64,000 bases of DNA from Pseudomonadota bacterium (lineage in GTDB: Bacteria > Pseudomonadota > Alphaproteobacteria > Rhizobiales > Xanthobacteraceae): positions 34,804-98,803 of the forward strand of contig JAEWFG010000370.1 of assembly GCA_023388935.1 (NCBI GenBank). The letters are read 5' to 3'. Numbering within the stretch: position 1 is the first letter of the stretch; each line of letters starts with the position of its first letter. Both the position numbers and the translations under genes were made by a program. The notes beneath the pieces are model-generated. The model saw only the letters and a program-made list of their open reading frames with translations. It had not been told where the DNA came from and did no database searches. Positions 8,523 through 17,602 of this stretch are shown piece by piece.

Positions 8523-9611
8523 TCAAAATCCCGTGCGAAGGAGCGTCTGCAGTTCGGCCCTGCCAAGATTGCCGAGTCCGAGCGCCTCGAGCGTTCGGCC
8601 GCCTTGCGCAAAATCCTCGCCGCAGATTGCGCCACCGATGGCCAGGAAAGCCTTCGCAAGCGGCGTGTCCACGCCCGCCAGCCCGGCGACGGAGATCAGC
8701 AGCGACAGTCCAAGCCGCAAATCCTCGCGCATGTAGCGGTGCTCGGTCAGAACGATGCGTTCACGCCAGTCGCCGGAGTCGGTCAGGCGGTCATGCGAGC
8801 CGCGGCCATACATCCAGATCTCGCCCTCTTTGGCGTAGTGGTGAGCAAGCGGGAAATGCGGCGCGCCGTATCCGAGCGCCTCGCGCACCGCGATCCGCTC
8901 GGCGTCGAGCGCGTCGGTCGCCCGGCGGATCGCGCCCTGAGTGCCCTCCTTATGGATGTCCCACTTTTCGAAATGCTCAATCGGACCCGCATTCATCACG
9001 ATCAGCGGCGGATGGATGATCGGGCCTGCGTTCATCAGCGCGCCGGACAACGCGTCCCCACAGGGCTCGATCGCATCAGGGAAAGCGTGTCCGATGACTT
9101 CGAGCGCGTGCGGCGCCTGGTCGAACGGGAACACGCCAACCGGAAGCCGCTTGGCGCGGATCGTGATCGCGACTTCGAACGGCCCGTGTTTGCGGGTCAG
9201 CCAGGGCAACGTCCCCGTCTCGGCAAAGCTCGCCTTGGCGTGGTTGCCGGCATCGCGTGCGGCTCGGGCGAAGATCATCGAACCGAATGTGGCCGGCGGC
9301 AGAAAGACGACCTGGCCATCCCGCAGATGCGGAGCAAGCGAGCGCGCAATGTCTGGCTGCGCGAAGGCGGGGGCAGGGCACAAGACCAGTTCGGTGCCGC
9401 TGACGGCCTCGGAGATGTCGCTCGTGACCAGTGCCAATTGCGTGTCGTGGCGGCCGTTATGATCCTTCACCAGGATACGGGAGCCGGCGGCACGGTGGGC
9501 TGAGACCTGATCAGCGTCGCGGCGCCAGAGCCGGACCTCATGCCCCGACAGCGCAAAATCGCCTGCGGCCGCGAAAGAGCCGTTTCCCCCACCAAGAACC
9601 GCAATCTTCAA
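8523..9611 (-). CDS. NAD/NADP octopine/nopaline dehydrogenase family protein
   Basis: A 362-residue protein of the opine dehydrogenase family. These enzymes reductively join an amino acid and a keto acid, or run the reverse. The N-terminal Rossmann loop is GGGNGSFAAAGDFALSGHEV; the C-terminal opine-dehydrogenase domain contains NAGPIIHPP with the conserved histidine. The start is a TTG at 9611: it has AAGGAG seven bases upstream and overlaps the preceding stop as TTGA, so the two genes are coupled. A longer frame reaching 10148 only shadows the synthetase gene. An opine-type enzyme inside an acyl-CoA operon is unusual. It might hydrolyse or form a C-N bond in a nitrogenous intermediate, which is inference. 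Confidence 0.8.
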   Translation of the reverse strand: MKIAVLGGGNGSFAAAGDFALSGHEVRLWRRDADQVSAHRAAGSRILVKDHNGRHDTQLALVTSDISEAVSGTELVLCPAPAFAQPDIARSLAPHLRDGQVVFLPPATFGSMIFARAARDAGNHAKASFAETGTLPWLTRKHGPFEVAITIRAKRLPVGVFPFDQAPHALEVIGHAFPDAIEPCGDALSGALMNAGPIIHPPLIVMNAGPIEHFEKWDIHKEGTQGAIRRATDALDAERIAVREALGYGAPHFPLAHHYAKEGEIWMYGRGSHDRLTDSGDWRERIVLTEHRYMREDLRLGLSLLISVAGLAGVDTPLAKAFLAIGGAICGEDFAQGGRTLEALGLGNLGRAELQTLLRTGF

Positions 9612-11149
9612 GTTGCTTCTCCTTGCGCGCGCGACTGCGCATCGAGCTGCTTCAGCAGGAAGTGCTGGACCTTGCCCAATGCCGTTCGCGGCAGGTCGGT
9701 GACAAAGACAACGTCGCGCGGAACCTTGAATCGCGCGAGTTGTGCCTGAAGGTGCGCTCTCAGTTCGTCTGCTTCGAGCCGGCATCCGGATCGCTGGATG
9801 ACATAGGCAACCGGCACCTCGTCCCAGCGCGGGTCCGGTCGGCCGATCACGGCGCATTCGCTGACGTCGGGATGTTCGAGCAGGACCCGTTCGACCTCGG
9901 CCGGATAGATGTTCTCTCCCCCGGAAATGATCATGTTCTTCTTGCGGTCGCGGACCCAGAAATAGCCGTCGGCGTCGCACAGGCCGATATCGCCGGTGCG
10001 ATACCAGCCGTCGTGCAGCGCATCGCGTGTGGCATCCGCGTTGCCCCAATATTCGCAGAACACGTTGGGGCCGCGCACCGCGATCTCGCCCGACGTGCCT
10101 GCGGGTACTTCCGTGCCGGCTTGATCGATCACCTTTGCTTCGCAGCACAGGCCTGCAAGTCCGGTCGATCCCGCCCGCGAAAGATCGCCCCCGAGGCGGG
10201 TGTAAACGGCAATGGGGCAGGTTTCCGTCGAGCCGTAGACCTGGAGCACTGGAACGCCGCGTGCGACGAAGCGGTCGATCAGGTGCGGTGGCACGATGGT
10301 CGAACCGGTGGCGACGGACTTCAGCGACGAGAGGTCGGTCGTGGCCCAGGCGGGGTGCTCGCTCACGGCCTGGATGATCGCCGGAACCATCACGGTCAGG
10401 GTCGGCCGCTCCTGCTCGATGGCTGCGAGGGCGGTGTCTGGCACGAACCGGGCGTGGATCGTGACAGTCGCGCCAAGCTGGAGCGCTGGTGTGGTCTGGA
10501 TGTTGAGGCCGCCGACATGGAAGAACGGAAGCACCGTCAGCACATGATCGTCGGACGTCATGTTGTGCATGTGCTGGCTCATGACGCCGTTCCAGAACAG
10601 CGCCTCCTGGCGGAGCACCGCACCCTTTGGCCGTCCCGTCGTTCCCGACGTGTAGACAATGAGGAGTGGGCAGGAGAGGTCTGTGTGCGGATTTTGGCTG
10701 CTGCCGTCGCCGCGCGCCAGCAAGGTCTCGAATGCGGTGCCACCGGGCGGTTCGAAATCAAGGCCGACGACGGCAGTCCCCGGCGCGATCCGCGCAAGCT
10801 CTGGAAGAACTGCCTCAGACGCCTGCTCGAGCACCAGCAACCTGGCGCCCGCATCGGTGAGAATGAAGAGTTGCTCGGCGACGGCCAGTCGCCAGTTCAG
10901 CGGCACCAGCATCGCGCCAAGCCGCGCGCATGCATAGAGCAGAACCAGATAGTCCGGCCGATTGAGACTAAGGATCGCGACGCGGTCGCCGCGGCCTACG
11001 CGAAATTCTTGCTTCAAGGCAGTGGCGGTCTGCTCGATTCGTGCCGCGAATGCGGCGTAGCTCAGCCGCTGCCCCTCGAAGGCGATGGCCGTCTTGTCTG
11101 GCGCGAACGCCGCGTTGCGATCGATCAGACTACAGAGATCCACCGTCAA
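9608..11149 (-). CDS. acyl-CoA synthetase (AMP-forming), FadD-like
   Basis: A 513-residue adenylate-forming ligase that activates a carboxylic acid to its CoA thioester with ATP. The P-loop motif IVYTSGTTGRPKG lies near residue 170, YRTGDIG and the hinge RDRKKNMIISGGENIYP lie in the second half, and the catalytic lysine is in PRTALGKVQ near the C-terminus. Its ATG overlaps the preceding acyl-CoA dehydrogenase stop by four bases, and its stop overlaps the opine-dehydrogenase-like start. The acid could be an aliphatic ring-cleavage product or an aromatic acid; a separate aromatic ligase is present at 21437. Confidence 0.88.
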   Translation of the reverse strand: MTVDLCSLIDRNAAFAPDKTAIAFEGQRLSYAAFAARIEQTATALKQEFRVGRGDRVAILSLNRPDYLVLLYACARLGAMLVPLNWRLAVAEQLFILTDAGARLLVLEQASEAVLPELARIAPGTAVVGLDFEPPGGTAFETLLARGDGSSQNPHTDLSCPLLIVYTSGTTGRPKGAVLRQEALFWNGVMSQHMHNMTSDDHVLTVLPFFHVGGLNIQTTPALQLGATVTIHARFVPDTALAAIEQERPTLTVMVPAIIQAVSEHPAWATTDLSSLKSVATGSTIVPPHLIDRFVARGVPVLQVYGSTETCPIAVYTRLGGDLSRAGSTGLAGLCCEAKVIDQAGTEVPAGTSGEIAVRGPNVFCEYWGNADATRDALHDGWYRTGDIGLCDADGYFWVRDRKKNMIISGGENIYPAEVERVLLEHPDVSECAVIGRPDPRWDEVPVAYVIQRSGCRLEADELRAHLQAQLARFKVPRDVVFVTDLPRTALGKVQHFLLKQLDAQSRAQGEAT

Positions 11150-12435
11150 TCGTCCGTTTCGCCGGCCTCGTACAGCGCCTCGCGCCCGATGCGGTCGAGG
11201 CAGAGTTCGGCTGTCCAGGGCAGCATCAGCGAGCCGCAGCGGCTGTCGCGATAGATACGCTCGAGCGGCAGCGACCGGAGCATGGCCTGACCGCCGCAGG
11301 TACGGATCGCGAGCGCGGCGAGCTCATTGGCGCCTTCCATCACCGAATATTGCGCGGCATAGGCCCGTAGCACCTGCTCCTTGCTCGGGTTGGCGCGCGC
11401 CTCCGTGACAGCCTGGAACCAGATCGCCTTGATCTGCTCGAGCTTGATCTGCATCTGCGCGACCGCGATCTGCTTGGTCGGATACATCCGGCGCTTGACC
11501 GGCGGCATGCCCGGCACCTCGCCGCGCAAGTAACGCACGGTGAAATCGTAAGCGGCTTGCGCGAGGCCCATATAAGTCGGCGACAGCGTCAGGAACATGT
11601 GCGGCCAGCGCATCGCGGCCTGGAAGTAGACGCCGCGCGGCATTAGCGCAGAATCCTCCGGCACGAACACGTCCTTGAACAGGAGCGTCCGCGAGACCGT
11701 CCCGCGCATGCCGAGCGGATCCCAGTCGCCGACGACCGAGACGCCGTCGGATGTCGCGGGGATCGCCAGGTAGAGGGTGTTGCGGCGTGAAGCCTTCTCG
11801 CCTTCCTCGATCTCGGTGCAGAGCACGCCGTAATAGTCGGCGTGGCCAGAGAGCGATGCAAATATCTTCTTGCCGTTGACGATCCAGCCACCCTCCACGG
11901 GCTTTGCCTCCGTGCTGAAGGCAACGCCACCTGCCGCCGCCGCACCACCCTCGGAGAAGGGCTGCGAGTAGATCGCGCCGTCCTCGATGATGCGCTTGTA
12001 GTGGATTGCGCGCCGCTTCTCGTGTTCCGCGCGGGTCTCCGCGTCCATGTCGAGATCGTCAGCCAGTGGGCCCGACCACAGCGTCGAGCAGACATGCATG
12101 TTCCAGGTGAGCGCGGTCGCGCCGCAATAGCGGCCGATCTCGGCTGCCGCCAAGGCGTAGGTCTGATAGTTTGCACCGAGCCCGCCGTGTTTCCTGGGAA
12201 TGGCGATGCCGAGCAGGCCGACGCGATGCAGGTCGCGATAATTCTCGGTCGGGAAGATCGCCTCGCGATCGTAAGTCGCGGCGCGAGCGGCGAATACGGT
12301 CTGGCCGATCTCACGAGCGCGCGTGATGATGCCGGCCTGCTCGTCACTCAGGTGGAAAGCGACGGGATCGAAGATCGGCGCATCCAGCGCGACCTTGTCA
12401 GTCGCGCCGATGGTCTTGCTGACTTGCATGGTCAT
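11146..12435 (-). CDS. acyl-CoA dehydrogenase family protein
   Basis: A 429-residue flavoprotein of the acyl-CoA dehydrogenase superfamily. Typical blocks are GLLGIAIPRKHGGLG, SQPFSEGG, NGKKIFASLSGHADYY and GMRGTVSRTLLF. It should introduce an alpha-beta double bond into a CoA thioester or hydroxylate like the DszC/flavin monooxygenase branch; the insert and the SLSGHADYY block fit either. The ATG at 12435 lies seven bases after the hydrolase stop. A second ATG at 12429 is possible. The longer frame to 12549 overlaps the hydrolase gene and is rejected. Confidence 0.86.
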   Translation of the reverse strand: MTMQVSKTIGATDKVALDAPIFDPVAFHLSDEQAGIITRAREIGQTVFAARAATYDREAIFPTENYRDLHRVGLLGIAIPRKHGGLGANYQTYALAAAEIGRYCGATALTWNMHVCSTLWSGPLADDLDMDAETRAEHEKRRAIHYKRIIEDGAIYSQPFSEGGAAAAGGVAFSTEAKPVEGGWIVNGKKIFASLSGHADYYGVLCTEIEEGEKASRRNTLYLAIPATSDGVSVVGDWDPLGMRGTVSRTLLFKDVFVPEDSALMPRGVYFQAAMRWPHMFLTLSPTYMGLAQAAYDFTVRYLRGEVPGMPPVKRRMYPTKQIAVAQMQIKLEQIKAIWFQAVTEARANPSKEQVLRAYAAQYSVMEGANELAALAIRTCGGQAMLRSLPLERIYRDSRCGSLMLPWTAELCLDRIGREALYEAGETDD

Positions 12436-12442
12436 TGCGCAG

Positions 12443-13261
12443 TCACCTGTGTTTTGCCGCGACGGAATCGATGAAGCCGCCGAGAGCCTTATCGAAGGCA
12501 TCAGGTCGTTCAAGGTTGGCAAGATGCCCGACGCCGGCCAGCTCGACATATTCAGCCGCAGGAATATAGGTCGCCGTCTTCGCCATCATCGGCGCCGGCG
12601 CGTTGTTGTCCCTGGAGCCGGACAACAGCAGCGTCGGGACGGAAATATCCTTGAGCGTGCTGCGTTGATCGAAGCCGATCAAGGCCAGCATCATGGCGCG
12701 ATAGCTCGCCTCGGGCACGCTTCCCATGCACTCGCGCGCAATCTCCATTCCCCTGGGATCGGGATCGTCGCCGACAAGCTCCTTCACCAGTGAGGGTGCC
12801 AACGACTTCATCGTCTCGCCGCGATCGAGCGGTCCAAGCCGCGCCGCGATGAACGACTTCTGCCAATCGCCGTCGGCCTTGCCGAAGGCGGGGCTGGTCT
12901 GCGCCAGGACGACCGCGCGGGCGAGTTTCGGCGATTGCACTAGCCACTTCTGAACGATCATGCCGCCGATGGAATGGCCGACCAGGATGGGCCTGCTTGC
13001 ACCGATCTGTTCGATGAATTGCTGGAGCGCATCCGCCAGGGCAGCGATGCTGACGCTGGCAAGCGGCGCCGATCCGCCGTAGCCCGGCATGTCCCATGCG
13101 ATTGCGTGGAATCGGCTGCTGAATGTGGCTAGCTGTTGCCGCCAGGCCCGTGCCGCGCCGCCAATGCCATGCAGAAAAATCAGGGGTATCGCGCCTGGAT
13201 CACCCGCGGCTTCATAGGCGAAGCGTCCGTCACTTGTTATCATTGGCGCAGGCTGCGACAC
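12443..13261 (-). CDS. alpha/beta hydrolase
   Basis: A 272-residue alpha/beta-fold hydrolase. The oxyanion motif LHGIGG is at residues 30-35, the nucleophile elbow GHSIGG puts Ser97 as nucleophile, and Asp218 (SRDNNAP) and His246 (GVGHLAN) complete the triad. The overall pattern resembles carboxylic-ester or C-C bond hydrolases such as 3-oxoadipate enol-lactonase. It is the first gene of the minus operon; an operator-like palindrome (13323-13336) lies 62 bases upstream. It may open a ring lactone or cleave a diketone in the pathway. Confidence 0.85.
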   Translation of the reverse strand: MSQPAPMITSDGRFAYEAAGDPGAIPLIFLHGIGGAARAWRQQLATFSSRFHAIAWDMPGYGGSAPLASVSIAALADALQQFIEQIGASRPILVGHSIGGMIVQKWLVQSPKLARAVVLAQTSPAFGKADGDWQKSFIAARLGPLDRGETMKSLAPSLVKELVGDDPDPRGMEIARECMGSVPEASYRAMMLALIGFDQRSTLKDISVPTLLLSGSRDNNAPAPMMAKTATYIPAAEYVELAGVGHLANLERPDAFDKALGGFIDSVAAKHR

Positions 13262-13322
13262 GCGACATCCTTTTGCTTTGCCCGTCGATGCTAACAGGCC
13301 TGTGAGGGATGGGAAGGGATAA

Positions 13323-13336
13323 TTTTATACTTAAAG
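13323..13336. promoter_or_regulatory. MarR-type operator candidate, before the minus hydrolase operon
   Basis: The sequence TTTTA-TACT-TAAAG is a near-palindrome with a four-base spacer, matching the other five copies in this block. It lies 62 bases upstream of the hydrolase start at 13261. Confidence 0.5.
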
Positions 13337-13402
13337 CAATTTTCGGGCCGGTCTTTCGCGCGCCGGCATTCGCAGCGCAGACCGGCGCTTTCGTTGCAAA
13401 AA

Positions 13403-13416
13403 TTTGAAGGTTAAAA
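13403..13416. promoter_or_regulatory. MarR-type operator candidate, before the SDR operon
   Basis: TTTGA-AGGT-TAAAA, an imperfect palindrome in an AT-rich patch, ends 38 bases before the SDR start at 13455. Together with 13323-13336 it lets one regulator control both divergent operons. Confidence 0.55.
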
Positions 13417-13454
13417 TATATCAAGGCGATCTGCTGATCTAAGGGAGCCCGTGG

Positions 13455-14216
13455 ATGTCCGCATTGCCGCATTCGCCGCACGCGCTGGTGACCGGTGGTG
13501 GTCGCGGCATCGGTCGCGCGATTGCGGCGTCCCTCGTCGGTGCGGGTGCCACCGTAACGGTGCTTGGCAGAAATGCAGCAACTATCGAAGAGGCGGTCAG
13601 TGCAGGAGCTGCGAATTTTGCGGCTGTCGCCGACGTTTCAGATGAAGCTGCGCTGAAGGCCGCCATCACGGAGGCGAGTGCGCGCAAGCCGATCGACATC
13701 CTCGTCGCCAACGCGGGCAGTGCTGAATCCGCGCCATTCGCGAAATCGGACAGCGCTCTTTTTGCGCGCATGATGGACGTCAATTTCATGGGTGTGGTTC
13801 ACGCTATCAGCGCAGTGCTGCCGGGGATGAAGGGGCGCCCCTACGGACGCATCGTCGCGATCGCGTCGACGGCCGGGCTCAAGGGCTATGCCTATGTCAG
13901 CGCGTACACTGCGGCGAAGCACGCCGTGGTCGGTCTCGTGCGTTCGCTCGCGCTCGAGATGGCCGGCACCAACGTGACCGTGAATGCGGTCTGTCCGGGC
14001 TTCACCGATACCGATCTCGTCGCCGGCAGCATCGAAAACATCATGAAGAAGACGGGGCGAACCCGCGAGCAGGCGATCGCCGAGCTCGCGAAGCACAATC
14101 CGCAGGGACGGCTGATCACGCCTCAAGAGGTGGCGGATGCCGTGCTCTGGTTGTGCGGCGAGGGCGCCGGTGCGATCACAGGGCAGGCGATCGCGGTTGC
14201 CGGTGGTGAGATCTAG
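13455..14216 (+). CDS. SDR family NAD(P)-dependent oxidoreductase (3-oxoacyl reductase-like)
   Basis: A 253-residue classical short-chain dehydrogenase. The cofactor motif TGGGRGIG is at residues 13-20, NAG near 86-88, and the catalytic residues are Ser138, Tyr151 and Lys155. In a CoA-thioester pathway it would oxidise or reduce a ring hydroxyl or a 3-hydroxyacyl group. The ATG at 13455 has GGGAG eleven bases upstream. It is the first gene of the plus operon with enoyl-CoA hydratase 43 bases downstream. Confidence 0.88.
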   Translation: MSALPHSPHALVTGGGRGIGRAIAASLVGAGATVTVLGRNAATIEEAVSAGAANFAAVADVSDEAALKAAITEASARKPIDILVANAGSAESAPFAKSDSALFARMMDVNFMGVVHAISAVLPGMKGRPYGRIVAIASTAGLKGYAYVSAYTAAKHAVVGLVRSLALEMAGTNVTVNAVCPGFTDTDLVAGSIENIMKKTGRTREQAIAELAKHNPQGRLITPQEVADAVLWLCGEGAGAITGQAIAVAGGEI

Positions 14217-14259
14217 CGTGCGCGGCACGGGCCCGGAACAAGGAAGCTAAGGAGATCGC

Positions 14260-15096
14260 ATGAGCAGACCAGCCAATCCCGTCACAGTGCCGCTCGCGGA
14301 CTATTCGCCGCAGCATTTCCTGCTGGCCGTGGTCAACGGTGTTGCCACGGTGACGCTCAATCGTCCGGAGCGGAAGAATCCGCTGACCTTCGAGAGCTAT
14401 CGGGAGCTGACGGATTTCTTCCGCGCCTGCGCTTTCGATGACGCGGTCAAGGTGATCGTCGTCACCGGCGCCGGCGGCAATTTCTCGTCCGGTGGCGATG
14501 TGTTCGAGATCATCGGCCCGCTGGTGAAAATGGACACCAAGGGGCTGACCGCCTTTACGCGGATGACCGGTGACCTCGTCAAGGCGATGCGGGCGTGCCC
14601 GCAGCCGATCGTGGCTGCGGTCGAGGGTATCTGCGCCGGCGCCGGTGCGATCATCGCTATGGCATCCGACATGCGGCTCGCCGCGAGCGGAGCCAAGGTC
14701 GCGTTCCTGTTCAACAAGGTCGGCCTTGCCGGCTGCGATATGGGCGCCTGCGCGATCCTGCCGCGCATTATCGGACAGTCCCGTGCCTCCGAATTGCTCT
14801 ACACTGGCCGGTTCATGACCGCAGAGGAGGGCGAGCGCTGGGGTTTCTTTAGCCGCCTCGTCACGCCGGAGCAGGTGCTGCCCCAGGCGCAAGTTCTGGC
14901 CAAGCAGGTCGCAGAAGGTCCCACCTTCGCCAACACCATGACCAAGCGAATGCTGGCGATGGAATGGGCGATGTCGATCGATGAGGCGATCGAGGCAGAG
15001 GCCGTTGCTCGAGCGCTGTGCATGACGACGGCGGATTTCGAGCGCGCTTTCGAGGCTTTCGCCAACAAGGTCAAGCCCGTCTTCAGGGGTGACTGA
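14260..15096 (+). CDS. enoyl-CoA hydratase/isomerase family protein
   Basis: A 278-residue crotonase-fold protein. NFSSGGDVFEI and EGICAGAGAIIAMASDMRLA form the two oxyanion-hole segments, and GLAGCDMGACAILPRIIG is the third conserved block. Family members hydrate or isomerise alpha-beta unsaturated CoA thioesters, or open rings. Its position next to the fused aromatic-CoA monooxygenase/reductase suggests a beta-oxidation-like step on the reduced ring. AAGGAG precedes ATG 14260. Confidence 0.88.
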   Translation: MSRPANPVTVPLADYSPQHFLLAVVNGVATVTLNRPERKNPLTFESYRELTDFFRACAFDDAVKVIVVTGAGGNFSSGGDVFEIIGPLVKMDTKGLTAFTRMTGDLVKAMRACPQPIVAAVEGICAGAGAIIAMASDMRLAASGAKVAFLFNKVGLAGCDMGACAILPRIIGQSRASELLYTGRFMTAEEGERWGFFSRLVTPEQVLPQAQVLAKQVAEGPTFANTMTKRMLAMEWAMSIDEAIEAEAVARALCMTTADFERAFEAFANKVKPVFRGD

Positions 15097-15139
15097 GGCG
15101 GTCGTCTTGCCCGGGATCCCTCTGCAAGGGGGACTTGCG

Positions 15140-15169
15140 TGAAATTATTTTAGGATTAAAATAATTTCA
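15140..15169. promoter_or_regulatory. perfect 13-bp inverted repeat, MarR-type operator before the fused monooxygenase
   Basis: Two 13-base arms (TGAAATTATTTTA and its exact complement) flank the spacer GGAT. The core TTTTA-GGAT-TAAAA matches the other copies in this block and is the most perfect one. It lies 26 bases upstream of the ATG at 15196, where a bound repressor would block the promoter or early elongation. Confidence 0.65.
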
Positions 15170-15195
15170 TTGCCGGGCAGAATGGCGAGGCTCCC

Positions 15196-17547
15196 ATGAA
15201 AGTCGCGATCATTGGTGGCGGACCTGCGGGTCTCTACGCTGCGATCCTGCTCAAGAAGCAACGCCCCGGCGCCGACATCGCGGTTTATGAGCGCAATCGG
15301 GCCGACGACACGTTCGGCTTCGGCGTGGTGTTCTCGGACGCCACGCTGGACAACTTTGAAAAATACGATCTTCCGAGCTATCGCCGCATCACCCAGGAGT
15401 TCGCTTACTGGGACGACATCGCCGTGCATTTCCGCGGTACGGTGCACCGGGTCGGCGGCAACGGCTTTTGCGGCTGCTCGCGGCGAAAGCTTCTGCTCAT
15501 CCTCCAGGAGCGAGCGCGCGAACTCGGTGTCAATCTGCATTTCGAAGTGGACATCGTTGATGAGTCCCGCTTTGCCGACGCCGATCTCATCCTGATTGCG
15601 GACGGCATCAACAGCCGCTTCCGGGAGAAACATCTCGAGCACTTCCAGCCGGAAGTCGACGTCCGTTCCAACAAGTTCGCCTGGATGGGATCGACCAGGC
15701 CGCTCGATGCCTTCACCTTCATCTTCCAGGAGACGGAGTGGGGGCCGTTCATCGCGCACGCCTATCAGTATGAGGCGGGGCACTCGACCTGGATTTTCGA
15801 GACCGATCCGGAGACGTTCGAGCGGGCAGGGTTGACGGGGCTGAATGAGACCCAGTCCGCCGCGCGCATGGCCGAAATTTTTGGCTGGTTTCTCGACGGG
15901 CACAAGCTGCTCACCAACCGCTCGATGTGGCGCAATTTCCCGATGATCCGCAGCAAGCGCTGGGTCAAGGACAACATGGTCCTGCTCGGTGATGCCAAGG
16001 CGAGCGCACATTTCTCGATCGGCTCCGGTACGAAGCTTGCGATGGAAGACGCGATCGCGCTGGCCGATGCCATGGGGAGCGCGGCCAGCATCAAGGCTGC
16101 GCTCGATCTCTACGAGCATGGCCGCCGCGAGGAGGTCGAGAAGACACAGCATGCCGCTGACGTCTCGCTGGTCTGGTTCGAGCACGTCGACCGCTTCTGG
16201 GACTTCGATCCGGTGCAGTTTGCCTTCGGCGTGATGACGCGTTCGAAGGCGATCACCTATGACAATCTGAAACTGCGCGCTCCGGACTTCGTTGCGGAGG
16301 TCGAGAAATCATTTGCGAAGCGCGTTCGAGAGAGCGGTTTTGAAGTCGACACCGGCAAGCCCATGGTGCCGCTGTTCCAGCCGTTCCGGCTGCGCGAGAT
16401 GGAGATCGCCAATCGCGCCGTGATGTCGCCGATGTGTATGTACTCGGCGAAGGAGGGGGTGCCGACCGATTTCCATCTGGTGCATTACGGATCGCGTGCG
16501 ATCGGTGGTGCCGGCCTGATCTTCACGGAAATGACCTGCGTCAGCCGTGATGCACGGATCACGCCTGGCTGCACCGGGCTGTGGAACGACGAGCAGGAAG
16601 CCGCGTGGCACCGTATCGTGGATTTCGTCCACGGCAATTCGGCCGCAAAGATCTGCCTGCAATTGGGCCACGCCGGCCGTAAGGGCGCGACCAGGCGGAT
16701 GTGGGACGGCATGGACAGACCGCTCGAGGAGGGCGGCTGGGAAGTGTTCTCGGCATCACCGCTGCCCTATTTTCCCGACAGCCAGGTGCCGCGCGAGCTC
16801 GACCGCGCCGGCATGAATGCGGTGAGGGATGCATTCGTCGCGGCGGCCGAGCGCGGCGAGCGCTGCGGCTTCGATATGCTGGAGCTGCACTGTGCTCACG
16901 GTTATCTGCTCGCGAGCTTCATCTCGCCGCTGACGAACTCCCGCACGGACGACTATGGCGGCTCACTTGAAAACCGCCTGCGTTTCCCGCTCGAGGTCTT
17001 CGAGGCGCTGCGGGCCGTGTGGCCGTCGCACAAGCCGATGTCGGTGCGAATATCTGCGACCGACTGGGCCGATGGCGGCGTCACCGGCGACGACGCCGTC
17101 GCCATTGCGCGCGCCTTCGCCGAGGCCGGTGTCGATCTCGTCGACGTTTCGACCGGGCAGACCGTGCGTGATGCGCAGCCGGTCTATGGTCGTATGTTCC
17201 AGACGCCGTTCTCGGACCAGGTCCGCAACGAGGCGCGCGTGGCTACCATGTGTGTCGGCAACATCACGACGGCGGACCAGGCCAACACCATCCTGGCGGC
17301 AGGCCGGGCGGACCTCGTCGCACTCGGCCGCCCGCATCTGGTCGACCCCTTCTTCACCATGAAGGCGGCGGCCTGGTACGGCGCAAACGGCGCTTTCTGC
17401 CCGCCGCAATATCTGCCCGGCAAGGATCAGATTTTCCGCAACAGCGTGCGCGACCGGCAGGATCTCGAGGAGCTGCGAATTAAGGCTAAGCCCAAGACCC
17501 GGGCCGAGCTCAAGGCGGAGGCGACAAAGCCGCTTGCGGCGGAGTGA
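15196..17547 (+). CDS. bifunctional aromatic-CoA monooxygenase / OYE-like reductase (2-aminobenzoyl-CoA or salicylyl-CoA 5-hydroxylase type)
   Basis: A 783-residue two-domain flavoprotein. Residues 1 to about 380 form an FAD monooxygenase (GGGPAGLYAAILLKK at the start; LGDAKASAHFSIGSG in the middle). From about 390 to 760 an old-yellow-enzyme FMN reductase follows (PLFQPFRLREMEIANR, LGHAGRKG, LELHCAHGYLL, SPLTNSRTDDYGG). This fusion is the layout of 2-aminobenzoyl-CoA monooxygenase/reductase of Azoarcus evansii, which hydroxylates and then reduces the ring of an aromatic CoA thioester. Databases also name such proteins salicylyl-CoA 5-hydroxylase. It is probably the key ring-attacking enzyme of this block, fed by the ligase at 21437. 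The exact aryl-CoA is not proven. Confidence 0.87.
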   Translation: MKVAIIGGGPAGLYAAILLKKQRPGADIAVYERNRADDTFGFGVVFSDATLDNFEKYDLPSYRRITQEFAYWDDIAVHFRGTVHRVGGNGFCGCSRRKLLLILQERARELGVNLHFEVDIVDESRFADADLILIADGINSRFREKHLEHFQPEVDVRSNKFAWMGSTRPLDAFTFIFQETEWGPFIAHAYQYEAGHSTWIFETDPETFERAGLTGLNETQSAARMAEIFGWFLDGHKLLTNRSMWRNFPMIRSKRWVKDNMVLLGDAKASAHFSIGSGTKLAMEDAIALADAMGSAASIKAALDLYEHGRREEVEKTQHAADVSLVWFEHVDRFWDFDPVQFAFGVMTRSKAITYDNLKLRAPDFVAEVEKSFAKRVRESGFEVDTGKPMVPLFQPFRLREMEIANRAVMSPMCMYSAKEGVPTDFHLVHYGSRAIGGAGLIFTEMTCVSRDARITPGCTGLWNDEQEAAWHRIVDFVHGNSAAKICLQLGHAGRKGATRRMWDGMDRPLEEGGWEVFSASPLPYFPDSQVPRELDRAGMNAVRDAFVAAAERGERCGFDMLELHCAHGYLLASFISPLTNSRTDDYGGSLENRLRFPLEVFEALRAVWPSHKPMSVRISATDWADGGVTGDDAVAIARAFAEAGVDLVDVSTGQTVRDAQPVYGRMFQTPFSDQVRNEARVATMCVGNITTADQANTILAAGRADLVALGRPHLVDPFFTMKAAAWYGANGAFCPPQYLPGKDQIFRNSVRDRQDLEELRIKAKPKTRAELKAEATKPLAAE

Positions 17548-17602
17548 CCGCCCGTGCGACGTTAACCCCATTGCCTGGCGTATTTCGAGTGGAGTAGGGG
17601 CG

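Noticed and set aside
9431..11254. 607-residue plus-strand frame
   Set aside because: It is the complement of the acyl-CoA synthetase gene and shows shadow composition.
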